From: Methylobacterium sp. CB376
Lineage (GTDB): Bacteria; Pseudomonadota; Alphaproteobacteria; Rhizobiales; Beijerinckiaceae
Reading direction: 5' to 3'
Length of the DNA stretch: 64,000 bases
Assembly (NCBI RefSeq): GCF_029714205.1
Contig: NZ_CP121648.1
Coordinates: 1,674,001 to 1,738,000 of the forward strand
Each line of letters opens with the position of its first letter. The stretch's first letter is position 1. Positions 44,426-53,845 of the stretch are shown here, piece by piece. The notes below the pieces were generated by a model that was not told the origin of the DNA, made no database searches, and worked only from the letters and a program-made list of their open reading frames with translations. The translations under genes and the position numbers were made by a program.

Positions 44426-45544
44426 ATGCCAGGTTGGATTCACACCGCACCTGAGCCGACTTTGCGATCGGCTCTCTCGATCGCCCGCAAGGGCCGCCTG
44501 CGACTCGACGTGCAGGCCGCTCAGCCCTGGATGCGTTTTGGAGACAAGCCCATCTGGTTATCACGCAGTTCCTGGGGAATGGCGGCGCTGGTCGACGCGC
44601 TTACCGAAGCGAACGAACGCCCGGTCACCGCTTGGCTGCCGGAATACTTCTGCGATCAAGCGCTTTGGCCGATGCGCCAGCGCCAAGTGGAATTGCGGTT
44701 CTATCCGGTAGACTCCTGGGCTCGTCCGGAATGGAACCGCATCGACATCGCAGGCCCGGGACCGAAGCTTTTCTTTCTGGTTCATTTTTTTGGACATCCC
44801 TCAGACGGTGAGCAGGCGCGGTCTGTCTGCGACGCCACGGGAGCCCTTCTGGTCGAAGACGCGGCCCACGCCCTCGGCCCCGCGAAAGGCATTGGCGAGG
44901 TCGGCGACTTCGTCTTCTACAGTCCCTGGAAGTTTTTCGAGGCGCCGAACGGCGCAATCTTTGTGATCCGCCCCCGCGCCGTCGGGTGGGCCGCTGCGAT
45001 CCAGAGGAGTGTCGACAAGCTGGGGTCCGCGCATTCGCCTGGTCTGGGCTGGGCAAAAGACATCGCCATGCGAAAAGTCGCGCACGTTGATCCCAAAGGG
45101 TTCTGCCGAGGACGTCCGGGCGATTTCTTCCTCGATGTGAGCTCGCGGCCGATGCCGTCGCGTCCGAAGGCTTCGCCTATCGCAAGCATGACGCTTCCGT
45201 GTGTCAACATGCTGGAAGCGCGCCGCATGCGGCAGGAAAACGACGCAGCGATCAGGGACTTTTTCAAAGGCCGTCCAGGGTGGCAGCCGCTGATTGCGAC
45301 GCCGGCGCCAGGGCCTCTCCGATCGGTCTTCCGACTCGACTCACCGGAGCGGGCGTCCGCTGCGTACGATGCGCTCCGCGCCGTCGGGGTCCGCGCAGAG
45401 GGCTGGACCGCCTTGCCACCCGAAGTGGTCGACCCCACCTCGCAGGCGAGGCTGTTGCGGCGCACACTCCTGAATATCCCCTGCCATCAGGGCCTGAAGA
45501 CGTTAGGCTTAATCGAGGCTTTGAGGAGGGCCAAGCTCGACTGA
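44426..45544 (+). CDS. DegT/DnrJ/EryC1-type PLP aminotransferase-like protein
   Basis: 372 residues from ATG 44426 (GAGGACAGGA directly upstream); a longer reading from 44336 is rejected. Features of sugar aminotransferases: WLPEYFCDQAL, LFFLVHFFGHP, VEDAAHALG with the PLP-binding Asp, and FYSPWKFFEAPNG with the likely Schiff-base Lys. These enzymes aminate keto-sugars for polysaccharide or glycan synthesis. The protein is divergent and shorter than typical DegT members. It precedes a Wzx-type flippase by about 200 bases in the same direction, so both probably serve one surface polysaccharide. The N terminus has an odd run of basic residues. Confidence 0.82.
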   Translation: MPGWIHTAPEPTLRSALSIARKGRLRLDVQAAQPWMRFGDKPIWLSRSSWGMAALVDALTEANERPVTAWLPEYFCDQALWPMRQRQVELRFYPVDSWARPEWNRIDIAGPGPKLFFLVHFFGHPSDGEQARSVCDATGALLVEDAAHALGPAKGIGEVGDFVFYSPWKFFEAPNGAIFVIRPRAVGWAAAIQRSVDKLGSAHSPGLGWAKDIAMRKVAHVDPKGFCRGRPGDFFLDVSSRPMPSRPKASPIASMTLPCVNMLEARRMRQENDAAIRDFFKGRPGWQPLIATPAPGPLRSVFRLDSPERASAAYDALRAVGVRAEGWTALPPEVVDPTSQARLLRRTLLNIPCHQGLKTLGLIEALRRAKLD

Positions 45545-45741
45545 GTGCGAACCAACGCTGAAACATCCGACGGGGACGGAAATGGCGACGGCGTGATCTG
45601 GCCTCCTTTGCGCATACACACGCCGCTAAGTTATCACTGCCCGCAGCCTTTATTTGTTTTCTCTTCGTCGTCGTTTTTGCCGTCCAGCAGCAGGACAGCC
45701 TTTTCCGATCAAAATCGGTTCGAGAATCGAGGTTTTCTTCT

Positions 45742-47076
45742 ATGTCCAAGAGCACTAAGGAAGGCGGGACGACGGAGAGGCGTGGCAAAACCCTGCCAGA
45801 TCGTGTGCCGCGTGCCTACGCTCTGACGGCCTTGGGCGAGGGCGCACAGAGCGCATTTCATTTCATTTTGAATATTGCGCTTATTCGAGCCCTCTCCGCG
45901 TATAACTACGGCGTGTTCGCAATCATATTCACAGTCGGTGCTATTGCGATCACCGGCATCAATGCCGTGTTCGCGGTTCCGGTGACCGTCTTCCTCCCGC
46001 GCGCCAGACGCAACGCCGCGATTTCCCTCGAGGTCACAATGGGATCGCTGGCCCTTCTGGCCTCCACGGTGATTGCGGCGGCGGTTGCGGTCGGCGCCGG
46101 ATTCTCCATACACGATATGGAAGCCGCCGCACTTGCAGGTTGCCTCGTCGGCCTTTGGCCGCTCCGCGTATATACCAAGGCTGCTAATTTTGCCCGGTTC
46201 GGCCAACACGCCGCCCTGAGCGGGGTCGTCTCGGACGTATCCTACGCGGCGGTGGGTCTCGGCTCGCTGGCTTTTTTGTATCAGTTGCATGGAGAGAAAC
46301 TAACCCTTGCAATAACTCTGGCTTTGGTTTGCGCCGCGAATGGCGTCGGCATCGTCATCAATCTGGTCGGACGCCGCAAGAGAATCCGTGTGCGTCTTCA
46401 TAGGCGCACTTTCGCCCGCTTCTTGAAACTGTGGCCGCATGTCCGCTGGTCGCTTGCTGGAATTGCTGCTTCGACTGTCATACAACAAGGACAGATGACG
46501 TTCGTGACCATGCTGGCCGGGCCGGCCGCGTTCGCGCCATTGGCGGCCGGTTTCGTGTTGATGAGCCCCATACGCACCTTCGGTATGGCCATCGCCAATG
46601 TCATGAGGCCCGAGCTGTCGCGGTCCAACGCGCTTGGCGAACACAGATCCGCCGGTAAGTTATTAGCCAAGGCCGTCGGCATTTTGGTTTTCGTGTTCAT
46701 GGCGTACGGCTTTGCTCTTTTCTTTGGCTGGCAGACGCTGCGCTCGCTCCTGTTCGAGCGGCGCTTTCCCGACCAGGCCATGGGTCTGATCGTGACATTG
46801 GCCTGGCTCACGACTTCCGTGTCGAACGTCAATTTGTTCATGCAAACTGGCACGCAGGCCAAGTCAAGATTTGTCGACGCGGCCTGGCCGGCAATCGTCG
46901 GCGGGACAATCATTGTCATTTTCGTTCCCCTGCTGGTTCTCACGTTGGGGCCGCCGCTTTCCACGCTTGGTGTACTTGTCGCGGAAATCGTGACCGTCGG
47001 CCTTTTGGTCGGCCTGCACGCCAGAGATCGAAGCATTTGGCGTCCCAATGCGATCGATGAAAGCCGGCCTGCGTGA
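45742..47076 (+). CDS. Polysaccharide flippase (Wzx/MOP superfamily)
   Basis: 444 residues, about twelve hydrophobic segments spread through the length (for example FAIIFTVGAIAITGINAVFAVPVTVFL, GSLALLASTVIAAAVAVGAG, and near the C terminus IVGGTIIVIFVPLLVLTLGPP). YALTALGEGAQSAFHFILNIALIRALSAYNYGVFAI at the N terminus is typical of MOP-family lipid-linked oligosaccharide flippases. It moves lipid-linked glycan units across the inner membrane. It follows the aminotransferase in the same direction. A 79-residue frame overlapping its 3' end resembles the last transmembrane helices of a second flippase. Confidence 0.9.
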   Translation: MSKSTKEGGTTERRGKTLPDRVPRAYALTALGEGAQSAFHFILNIALIRALSAYNYGVFAIIFTVGAIAITGINAVFAVPVTVFLPRARRNAAISLEVTMGSLALLASTVIAAAVAVGAGFSIHDMEAAALAGCLVGLWPLRVYTKAANFARFGQHAALSGVVSDVSYAAVGLGSLAFLYQLHGEKLTLAITLALVCAANGVGIVINLVGRRKRIRVRLHRRTFARFLKLWPHVRWSLAGIAASTVIQQGQMTFVTMLAGPAAFAPLAAGFVLMSPIRTFGMAIANVMRPELSRSNALGEHRSAGKLLAKAVGILVFVFMAYGFALFFGWQTLRSLLFERRFPDQAMGLIVTLAWLTTSVSNVNLFMQTGTQAKSRFVDAAWPAIVGGTIIVIFVPLLVLTLGPPLSTLGVLVAEIVTVGLLVGLHARDRSIWRPNAIDESRPA

Positions 47077-47287
47077 TCGATCAAACGTGATCCGCATTTT
47101 CGCCGGGGCGATCACTGGATCCTGCGTTGTTTTTGTGCTACTATTCTCGGGAAGGCTGGCGGCATCTGTGTTAGGGATGGCTGCTGGCGAGCTCGTCACA
47201 TTAGTTTTCCTATGGATCCGTCACGTCCGATTTGCAGAACATAACAGAAGCCATTCATGGAAGCGGCTCCAGGCAAGGCGGGATTGA
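47048..47287 (+). CDS. Small membrane protein, possible flippase C-terminal remnant
   Basis: 79 residues, two hydrophobic segments (VIRIFAGAITGSCVVFVLLFSG and SVLGMAAGELVTLVFLWI). Its second half (ASVLGMAAGELVTLVFLWIRH) resembles the flippase end (STLGVLVAEIVTVGLLVGLH) position by position. It overlaps the flippase stop by 29 bases. It is probably a leftover of a duplicated flippase gene end rather than a real small protein. Confidence 0.35.
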   Translation: MRSMKAGLRDRSNVIRIFAGAITGSCVVFVLLFSGRLAASVLGMAAGELVTLVFLWIRHVRFAEHNRSHSWKRLQARRD

Positions 47288-47808
47288 CAACCTGTGCGGA
47301 ATATTGGTTCTCAGTATAACACTTGACGTAGCAGGATGGGCTCGTTGGAAGTACCCGGCACTCGGACCTTGGCGTTAGTTGTCAGCCGAGATTTGCAGGA
47401 CTGCAGGCTCGCGAGCCATACTCCAAGAGGAGCCACTCCAGCAGCTCCTCGGCGGCATTCCGGTGGGGGCTGACGTGATCGCATGCGCCGACCGCATTGG
47501 CCAGCATGGGTGACCCGACCAGTATGCTCCGCTGGCGCATCATTCCGCCTCCCGCGGTTGGGCCGTTGGGCTACATGGTCTGCCAATTTACGACGATAGT
47601 GAACGCGCGATGAAATTGCTGGATAAAATCTTGGAGTGGCTCGCCTACCGCCCTGAGTACCGTCCCAGGGCAAAGCGCTCGTTGTCCAAACACGACCTTA
47701 AGGTTCGATCGCCCGGTTCGGACTCCGAGAAGGGGAGCTCCAAAGCGTCTCGTCGATCAAAGGCCTAGCTGTCCGGGTAAGTGTCTCGACGGCGCGGCGT
47801 TTGGGTAT
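47288..47808. other. Intergenic region before the ISL3 derivative
   Basis: About 520 bases. The only candidate is a plus-strand frame 47610-47768 listed separately. The rest shows no gene, repeat or terminator that I can support. Confidence 0.4.
47610..47768 (+). CDS. Possible very small basic protein
   Basis: 52 residues starting MKLLDKILEWLAYRPEYRP, an amphipathic helix followed by a lysine/serine/arginine-rich tail. Composition differs from shadow frames, and an amphipathic start is suggestive, but no clear ribosome site precedes ATG 47610. Doubtful. Confidence 0.25.
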   Translation: MKLLDKILEWLAYRPEYRPRAKRSLSKHDLKVRSPGSDSEKGSSKASRRSKA

Positions 47809-48385
47809 GGGATCGTCCCGTTTCCGTGGCTCTTGCTCGCTTTGCGTGGACGGCGGTGGATTGACTCGGCCCGGTGATGGCCTGCCCCGCCCACCCCATC
47901 GTGGGTGGCATGCCCATCCCCTTCGCCATCCCCGAATGCCGCTTCGAGCGCGTCGTCGAACGCCACCGGGACCGCCTCGTCATCCCGGTGCGCCTGAACG
48001 CGGCGAGCCGGCGCGGCCCGGATTGCGGCCGTACCAGCCGGTCCGTCCACAGCCGCTGCCATCGCCGTCCCGCCGACCTGCCGCTGCCGGCATCCCGGAC
48101 GGCTCTGCGCATCGAGGTGAGACGGTTCTGCTGCCTCGACCCAGCCTGCCACCGCCCCCAGCGATCGCGACGGTCGCCTCAGGCCTGGACCGAGACGGCG
48201 CGGCGGTCCGGGCTGCCCCGATCGAGCCGTGGAGCAGCGGACAGGCCGAGGGCCAGATCACTCGGCTCAAGCTGATCAAGCGTCAGAGCTACGGACGAGC
48301 GGGTCTGGATCTCCTCAAACGCCGCATGATCCTCGCCGCCTCATCCACGCAAAGTGAGCAACAGCCACGGAAACGGGGCAATCCC
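47809..48385 (+). mobile_element. ISL3 family deletion derivative with 41-bp terminal inverted repeats
   Basis: Ends 47809-47849 and 48345-48385 are imperfect inverted repeats of 41 bases (about 36 identical), with cores GTTTCCGTGGCT and CTTTGCGTGG. Between them, 47910-48180 encodes the zinc-finger N terminus of an ISL3 transposase (FAIPECRFERVVERHRDR, then CHRRPADLPL and RRFCCLDPACH). 48200-48345 encodes its C terminus in another frame (EPWSSGQAEGQITRLKLIKRQ). The catalytic middle, roughly 1 kb, is deleted. The element is non-autonomous but could be moved by an intact relative. No 8-base target duplication is visible. Its right end lies 4 bases from the next gene's stop. Confidence 0.85.
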
Positions 48386-48389
48386 ACAT

Positions 48390-49013
48390 TCAGCCGGCTG
48401 TCTGAGGCGCCCGTGCGCCCAGGCGCGCCTCAAGCTCGGCGATGCGCGCGTGCAACGGTGCCACGGCGGCCTCGATCTCGGCGGCGGTGAAGCGCGGGGT
48501 GATGTGCTGCGGGCAGTTCCAGTCGAACGCCTCGACCGCGACGGTGACCAGACCCTCCACCCGCGCCCGATAGCCCGGAACCGCGAGCCGCTCCGCCAGG
48601 TCCGGGCGCTCATCGGGCTCGTGGGCGCGCAGGTGCCCGAGCAGCTTCAGACGCCGCCGATGGGGGTAGTCCATGAAGAACAGCGACACCCGGTCATCGG
48701 CAGCGGTGTTGCCGGCCGAAACGTACTGGCGGTTGCCCGCGAACTCCGCCCAGCCGATCGTCCGCGCGTCGAGCCGGCGCACGAACCCGGCCGGCCCACC
48801 GCGGTGCTGAACGTAGGGCCAGCCGGTCTCAGAGACGCTGGCGAGGTAGAAGCTGTCGCGCTCGGCGATGAAGGCGGCTTCCAAGTCGGTGAGCACGTCC
48901 GCCTCGGCCCGCGCGCCGCCGGCCGCCGACGCGTAGGCTGCGCGCGAACCGCGGCGGGTTTGCTCCGCCTGCACGGACGGGGTGAAGGCGAGATCGAAGA
49001 AGCGGCGTCTCAT
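48390..49013 (-). CDS. Pyridoxamine 5'-phosphate oxidase-like FMN-binding protein
   Basis: 207 residues. FIAERDSFYLASVSETGWPYVQHRGGPAGFVRRLDARTIG (about residues 47-87) and RQYVSAGNTAADDRVSLFFMDYPHRRRLKLLGHLR follow the flavin-binding split-barrel pattern of PNPOx-like proteins. The substrate is unknown; related proteins reduce or bind FMN or heme. The C terminus has a short helix with AELEARLG. It is followed, downstream on the minus strand, by the ISL3 derivative, which stops 4 bases short of its stop codon. Confidence 0.87.
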   Translation of the reverse strand: MRRRFFDLAFTPSVQAEQTRRGSRAAYASAAGGARAEADVLTDLEAAFIAERDSFYLASVSETGWPYVQHRGGPAGFVRRLDARTIGWAEFAGNRQYVSAGNTAADDRVSLFFMDYPHRRRLKLLGHLRAHEPDERPDLAERLAVPGYRARVEGLVTVAVEAFDWNCPQHITPRFTAAEIEAAVAPLHARIAELEARLGARAPQTAG

Positions 49014-49084
49014 GATCGTCTCCTGAGGAGACGGCCGGGACTGCGCGGCCCCGGGCCGGACATGGATAGGGGGCAGAGGGCGCC

Positions 49085-50056
49085 TCAGCGCTGCGCCAGG
49101 GTGCGATCGAGGAAGCCGCGGATCAGCGGACCCATCTCGTCGAGCTTGTCCTCCAGCGCGAAGTGGCCGGTGTCGAAGAGGTGCATCTCGGCGTCCGGCA
49201 GGTCGCGCCGGTAGGGGTGAGCGCCCTCGGCCGGGAAGATCTTGTCGTTCTTGCCCCAGACGATCAGCGTCGGGGGCCTGCGCTCCCGGAAGAAGGCCTG
49301 AAAGGCCGGGTAGAGCGGCACGTTGCTGCCGTAGTCGCGGAACAGGTCGAGCTGGATGTCCGTGTTCCCGGGGCGGTCGAGCAGGGCCTGGTCGTGGACC
49401 CAGTTGTCCGGGTCGATGCGCGAGACATCCGCGACGCCGTCGACATACTGGAACTTCGTCGTCTCCGGCCGGACGAGGACGGCGAGCGCCTCGCGGTTCT
49501 TGGCCGACGGCTCCGCCCAGTAGGCCTTGATCGGATCCCAGAACTCCTTCAGCCCCTCCTCGTAGGCGTTGCCATTCTGCACGACCAGCGCGCTGACCCG
49601 CTCGGGATGCTTGAGCGCGAGGCGGTAGCCGACCGGCGCGCCGTAATCCATCACGTACATCGCGTAGCGCGTCGCGCCGAGCTGACCGAGCAGGCCGTCC
49701 ACGATCTCGGCATAGTGGGCGAAGGTGTAGGCGAAAGCCTCGTGACCCGGCGCGTCGCTCTGGCCGAAACCCGGGTAATCCGGCGCGATCACGCGGTAGC
49801 GGTCGGCCAGGAGCGGGATCAGGTTGCGGAACATGTGCGAGGAGGTCGGGAAGCCGTGCAGCAGGAGCACGACCGGCGCGTCCTGCGGCCCGGCCTCGCG
49901 GTAGAACACGGTCACGCCGTCCACGGTGGCGGTGCGGTAGTGGGTGATGCTCGCCCGTGAGACGGACGAAACCGGGGCGTGAGCGGGCTCGGCGGCCCGG
50001 GCCGCAGAGACGAGCGCGGTTGCGGCGAGCAGGGCGGGGGCGATCAGGCGTCTCAT
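49085..50056 (-). CDS. Exported alpha/beta hydrolase (haloalkane dehalogenase/epoxide hydrolase type)
   Basis: 323 residues with a Sec signal peptide ([19 protein letters not shown]). [20 protein letters not shown] carries the HGFP oxyanion motif, [13 protein letters not shown] has Asp as nucleophile in place of Ser, and [12 protein letters not shown] plus GHFALED supply the acid and His. Asp nucleophile and HG(F)P are typical of dehalogenases and epoxide hydrolases. Likely periplasmic. It is transcribed away from the LysR gene's 3' end. Confidence 0.9.
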   Translation of the reverse strand: MRRLIAPALLAATALVSAARAAEPAHAPVSSVSRASITHYRTATVDGVTVFYREAGPQDAPVVLLLHGFPTSSHMFRNLIPLLADRYRVIAPDYPGFGQSDAPGHEAFAYTFAHYAEIVDGLLGQLGATRYAMYVMDYGAPVGYRLALKHPERVSALVVQNGNAYEEGLKEFWDPIKAYWAEPSAKNREALAVLVRPETTKFQYVDGVADVSRIDPDNWVHDQALLDRPGNTDIQLDLFRDYGSNVPLYPAFQAFFRERRPPTLIVWGKNDKIFPAEGAHPYRRDLPDAEMHLFDTGHFALEDKLDEMGPLIRGFLDRTLAQR

Positions 50057-50218
50057 CGGGTCTCTCCTCCTGGCCCGGTCACGGCGACGTCGGGCTGTGC
50101 CGAGGTCGTGTGCTGCGTGTTCCGGCCTCGCGGTCTGAGGTAGACCCGCCCTGATCTCGGAAGAAGGCGGCTTGCCCGGGAAGCTTTCTCCCGGAAAATG
50201 GAAGGATGCCGGCTCAGG

Positions 50219-51118
50219 CTACAGCGCAGCCATGCGGGCCCGCATGCGTGGGATCGCCCAGTCGAGGAAGGCACGGACCTTGAGCGGCAGCTGGCCGCGC
50301 TCCGGATGCACGAAGCTGACCGGCAGCGGTGCGGGCTCGTAGGCTTCCAGCAGCACCCGCAGCGCCCCGGACCGGATCTCGTCCGCCGCTTGGTAGGAGA
50401 GCACCCGGGTGACCCCGAGGCCGGCGCGCGCGGCGTCGACGGCGGCCTCCGCCGCGTTCACCGCCAGACGGGGGCGGATCGGGATCGAGAGTGGCGTGGC
50501 CCCGCGCCGGAACCGCCAGTCGGTCGTGGCCGGGAAACCCTCGAAGGTGACGAGGTCGTGGGCCGCGAGATCCTCCGGAGCAGCGGGCGTGCCGCGCCGC
50601 GCCAGGTACTCGGGGCTGGCGCAGACGACGCGGCGGACCAAGCCGACCCGGGTCGCCACCAAGGCGCTGTCGGCGAGCGGGCCGATGCGCAGCGCGACGT
50701 CGATATGGTCCTCGACGAGGTTCACGCTGCGGTCGATCAGCAGCAGCCGGACCGCGATCTCCGGATACGCGACGAGAAAGTCGGTGACGATCGGGACCAG
50801 GTGACGCCGGCCGAAGACCACGGGTGCGGTGGCCGACAGGTCGCCGCGCGGCACGCTGTACTCCCCCGTGGCGGCGCGCTCGGCCTCCCGCACCTGCTCG
50901 AGGATGCGCCGGGCGGCTGCCACGTAGGCGTGTCCTGCCTCCGTGAGGTCGACGCGCCGGCTGGTGCGGGTCAGCAGGCGCGCGCGCAGGTGCCGCTCGA
51001 GGTCCGAGACCTTCCGGCTGACGGTGGTGAGCGGCAGGCGCAGGCGGCGCGCGCCCGCCGAGAGGCTGCCCTCCTCCACGACGGCGAGCAGCACGGCCAT
51101 CGCGTCGAACCGGTCCAT
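50219..51118 (-). CDS. LysR family transcriptional regulator
   Basis: 299 residues. N-terminal winged helix-turn-helix (FDAMAVLLAVVEEGSLSAGARRLRLPLTTVSRKVSDLERHL, residues 4-44) and the periplasmic-binding-like effector domain (GDLSATAPVVFGRRHLVPIV onward). Length is normal. It could control the neighbouring hydrolase or the alpha/beta hydrolase upstream. The ligand is unknown. Confidence 0.93.
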   Translation of the reverse strand: MDRFDAMAVLLAVVEEGSLSAGARRLRLPLTTVSRKVSDLERHLRARLLTRTSRRVDLTEAGHAYVAAARRILEQVREAERAATGEYSVPRGDLSATAPVVFGRRHLVPIVTDFLVAYPEIAVRLLLIDRSVNLVEDHIDVALRIGPLADSALVATRVGLVRRVVCASPEYLARRGTPAAPEDLAAHDLVTFEGFPATTDWRFRRGATPLSIPIRPRLAVNAAEAAVDAARAGLGVTRVLSYQAADEIRSGALRVLLEAYEPAPLPVSFVHPERGQLPLKVRAFLDWAIPRMRARMAAL

Positions 51119-51442
51119 CGCGCCTTCCGTGATCCGGGCATCGGCGTCCCGACGGTGCTGGATAGCCTCATCATCCGGAAGCTTCCACGCCGCGATCCTG
51201 TGCTCTCACACGTCGTGTGCCCGAGCAGCAGCTGGCAGGCGCCGATGGTGTTGCCCGCGACGCGGATCGCCGACGTTGCCCGGACATTCTGCGAGACGAA
51301 GCGGCAGGCCGCACGAGGCCACGCCCAGGTGTCGGCCCGAGCGCGTCAGAGCCCGACGCCCTCCAGGTCTCCGCGAGGTCCTCTGCCCGCCGCATGCGCG
51401 CCTCGTCTTCCGCCGTGACCGGAACGGGACGCGCGTCGAGCC

Positions 51443-52981
51443 TCAGGCGGCGAGCAGGGGGAACGTGACCCCGAGGGCCCAGGCGAAGGCGACCGCGTTG
51501 GTGAGCCCGCCGACCGCGGGGTGCCCCGTCCGGCGGTAGGCCCAGGTGCCGAGCACCCCGTAGATCAGGAACAGGACCACGATCGCCGGCACGATGATGA
51601 CCAGGAAGAACAGCCGCCCGGGCTCGAGGGCGACGGCCAGCGCGAGCGACAGGAGGAAGGCCAGCTTCGAGGCCGGGTAGGCCCAGCGCGCGCCGCCCGC
51701 CCCGCGCGTCAGCCACTCATCGGCGAGGAAGTAGGGCAGCGTGCCCGCGAGCATGGCCAGGATGATCGGCGCCCGCCCGGCTGCCGGCACGAGGGAGGCG
51801 ACCCAGGCATCGACGAGGCCCCCGAGCCCCAGGACCGCGTAGAGGAACGAGGCCAGCACCGCGCCGATCAGGGCAGCCCGCCGCGGCGGCGCGGGCGCGG
51901 CTCCAGCCCGCCGCGAGCGGGCGAGCAGCAGCCCGCCGGCCGTCAGCAACCCGTAGAGCGCGAAGTGGGCCGCGACGTAGTCGGCGACCAGCACGGGCAG
52001 GAAATGGGTCGGCGCGACGCGCAGGATCAGCGGCGTCAGCACGGCCGGGCCGACGAGCAGCGCCCACAGCCGATGCCCCGCCAGTCCGGCGCCCGCGGGA
52101 GGGTCGGCGACCACCGGCAGGAGCCGCGACAGCGGCCAGGCCAGCAGCACGAATCCTAAGAGCAGGAGCGCGATCCACGGGCCGCGATGATCGAGGACGC
52201 GCGCGGCGCGCGCCGGCCGATCGAAGGCGGCGTCGAGCCAGCCCTGGGCCTCGTCCATGGAGCGCGGGCTGAACAGGACGCCGATGTGCTCGACGCCCGG
52301 GCTGAAGGCGGCGCGCCGGGCGGTGCCGAGGGCCGGGTCGCCGTAGGTCACGCCCGCCCGCGGCGGCCGCGGGGCGCTGGCGAGCCCGACCACGCGCAGC
52401 GCCTCCGCCTTCAGCCGCCCCTCCCAGTCGCCGGCAATGACGAGGAGGTTGCGCGGGCTCGTGGCCGTGGCGGTGCGCGAGAACATCGAGACGGCGATGG
52501 TGGCGCCGACATCGGGCACCTGCTGCGCGGCACGGATCACGATGTCGGAGGCCATGGAATGGCCGAGCAGGGCGACGCGCCCGTCGCCCAGGCCGCGCGC
52601 GACGGCGAGGACGCGCAGTGTCTCGTCGACCAGCGCCCGGGTCGCACCGCCCTCGCGGGTGACGTCGCCCGGGAGCGGCCGCGGGTTGCGGCCGTGGCCG
52701 GGGAAGTCGAAGGTGATCGCGACGAGGCCGTTGCGGGCGAAGGTGGTGGCGAAGGCGGCCATGAGCGGCTGCGAGCCGGCGAAGCCGTGCGCCACGACGA
52801 CGACGGGCGCCGGTCCGCCGCCCTCGGGGCGATACACCGTCGCGGGGGTCGTGCCGATCACGACGCGTTCGATGCCGAGCCCCGCCTGGTGGCGAAGGAG
52901 CATGAGGAGACCGAGCCCGATCGAAGCGGCCGCGACGAGGGCGGATGCGGCGCGAACGAGGCGCCCGGACGGTCGGCTCAT
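51443..52981 (-). CDS. Membrane-bound alpha/beta hydrolase
   Basis: 512 residues from ATG 52981. An N-terminal membrane segment (SALVAAASIGLGLLMLL) precedes a serine hydrolase domain (VVVAHGFAGSQPLM, DFPGHGRNPRP, and the nucleophile elbow ALLGHSMASDI) to about residue 300. The C-terminal 220 residues hold five or six more hydrophobic segments (for example GPWIALLLLGFVLLAWPL and FLVIIVPAIVVLFLIYGVLG). This fusion of hydrolase and multi-pass domain is known only as uncharacterised. Possibly acts on a membrane-associated ester. Confidence 0.85.
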   Translation of the reverse strand: MSRPSGRLVRAASALVAAASIGLGLLMLLRHQAGLGIERVVIGTTPATVYRPEGGGPAPVVVVAHGFAGSQPLMAAFATTFARNGLVAITFDFPGHGRNPRPLPGDVTREGGATRALVDETLRVLAVARGLGDGRVALLGHSMASDIVIRAAQQVPDVGATIAVSMFSRTATATSPRNLLVIAGDWEGRLKAEALRVVGLASAPRPPRAGVTYGDPALGTARRAAFSPGVEHIGVLFSPRSMDEAQGWLDAAFDRPARAARVLDHRGPWIALLLLGFVLLAWPLSRLLPVVADPPAGAGLAGHRLWALLVGPAVLTPLILRVAPTHFLPVLVADYVAAHFALYGLLTAGGLLLARSRRAGAAPAPPRRAALIGAVLASFLYAVLGLGGLVDAWVASLVPAAGRAPIILAMLAGTLPYFLADEWLTRGAGGARWAYPASKLAFLLSLALAVALEPGRLFFLVIIVPAIVVLFLIYGVLGTWAYRRTGHPAVGGLTNAVAFAWALGVTFPLLAA

Positions 52982-53134
52982 CGGTTCTCTCGCGCGTCGG
53001 CGTCGGCTTTGGCCTATCACGCCTCGGAACGATCGGCCCTCAGCCGCATGACGTTCCCATGGACGTTATCGTGACGGAGGAAGGTGTCTGGCCGCAGACG
53101 GCTTGGCCATATCAGTTGGGGTAGGGTCGGATCC

Positions 53135-53845
53135 ATGTCACACAGTGTCCGGACTGATGGCGCCTCGGCGGGCTCGGAAGCAAGTTTGCGCGATCTCGTC
53201 TACAAGGCTTTGATGAGCGCAATCAGCGAGATGGGCATCTATGATCATCCAGGCGAGCCGCAACTTCATGAGCATGAATTATCACATATTCTCGGTGTCA
53301 GCCGCACACCTGTTCGAGAGGCCCTGGCGATCTTGGAGCACCAAGGATTCGTGCGGTGCAAGCCGCGACGGGGCGTGTTCGTCATCAAGAAGAACAAGCT
53401 CGAAATTGTCGAGATGGTCTACGCCTGTGCTGGGTTGGAGAGCATGGCGGTCCGTTTAGCATGCGCGAAAGCGACGGAGGCGCAGCTCGGAGCTCTTCGT
53501 GCAAGCTTCGGCGCCTTCTACGAGGCAGATCGTTCCAGCGGATATGACCGGTACTTTGAGGCGCGTTGGCGGTTCTGTCGCCATGCCGCCACCCTGGCGC
53601 AATGCCAAGAGATTCAATCCATGCTTGATCATCTCCTGCTGCATCTGCGGAGCGTTCACGAGGTCATATTTCGCGGAAACGTTGATCTCAGTTATTTGAG
53701 GTCTGCTTACGTCGCCATCATCGCTGCGATTGAGGAGCGGGACGCTGAACGTGCGTGCCAACTCGTTCTGGAAAGAGGTTTCAGGTTCGCTCGAGACATC
53801 GAGGGCTGCGCCGACTTTCCGCAGTCGCTCACGAAGATCGATTAG
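53135..53845 (+). CDS. GntR family transcriptional regulator (FadR-like)
   Basis: 236 residues from ATG 53135 (GGGTCGGATCC upstream); a longer frame from 53084 is less likely. Winged helix-turn-helix LHEHELSHILGVSRTPVREALAILEHQGFVRCKPRRGVFV (near residues 45-85), then an all-helical FCD-type ligand domain (VEMVYACAGLESMAVRLA and HLLLHLRSVHEVIF). It lies 700 bases upstream of an ADP-forming acyl-CoA synthetase gene in the same direction, which it may regulate. The ligand is unknown. Confidence 0.92.
   Translation: MSHSVRTDGASAGSEASLRDLVYKALMSAISEMGIYDHPGEPQLHEHELSHILGVSRTPVREALAILEHQGFVRCKPRRGVFVIKKNKLEIVEMVYACAGLESMAVRLACAKATEAQLGALRASFGAFYEADRSSGYDRYFEARWRFCRHAATLAQCQEIQSMLDHLLLHLRSVHEVIFRGNVDLSYLRSAYVAIIAAIEERDAERACQLVLERGFRFARDIEGCADFPQSLTKID

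Noticed and set aside
50198..51418. 406-residue plus-strand frame
   Set aside because: It is antisense to a clear LysR regulator.
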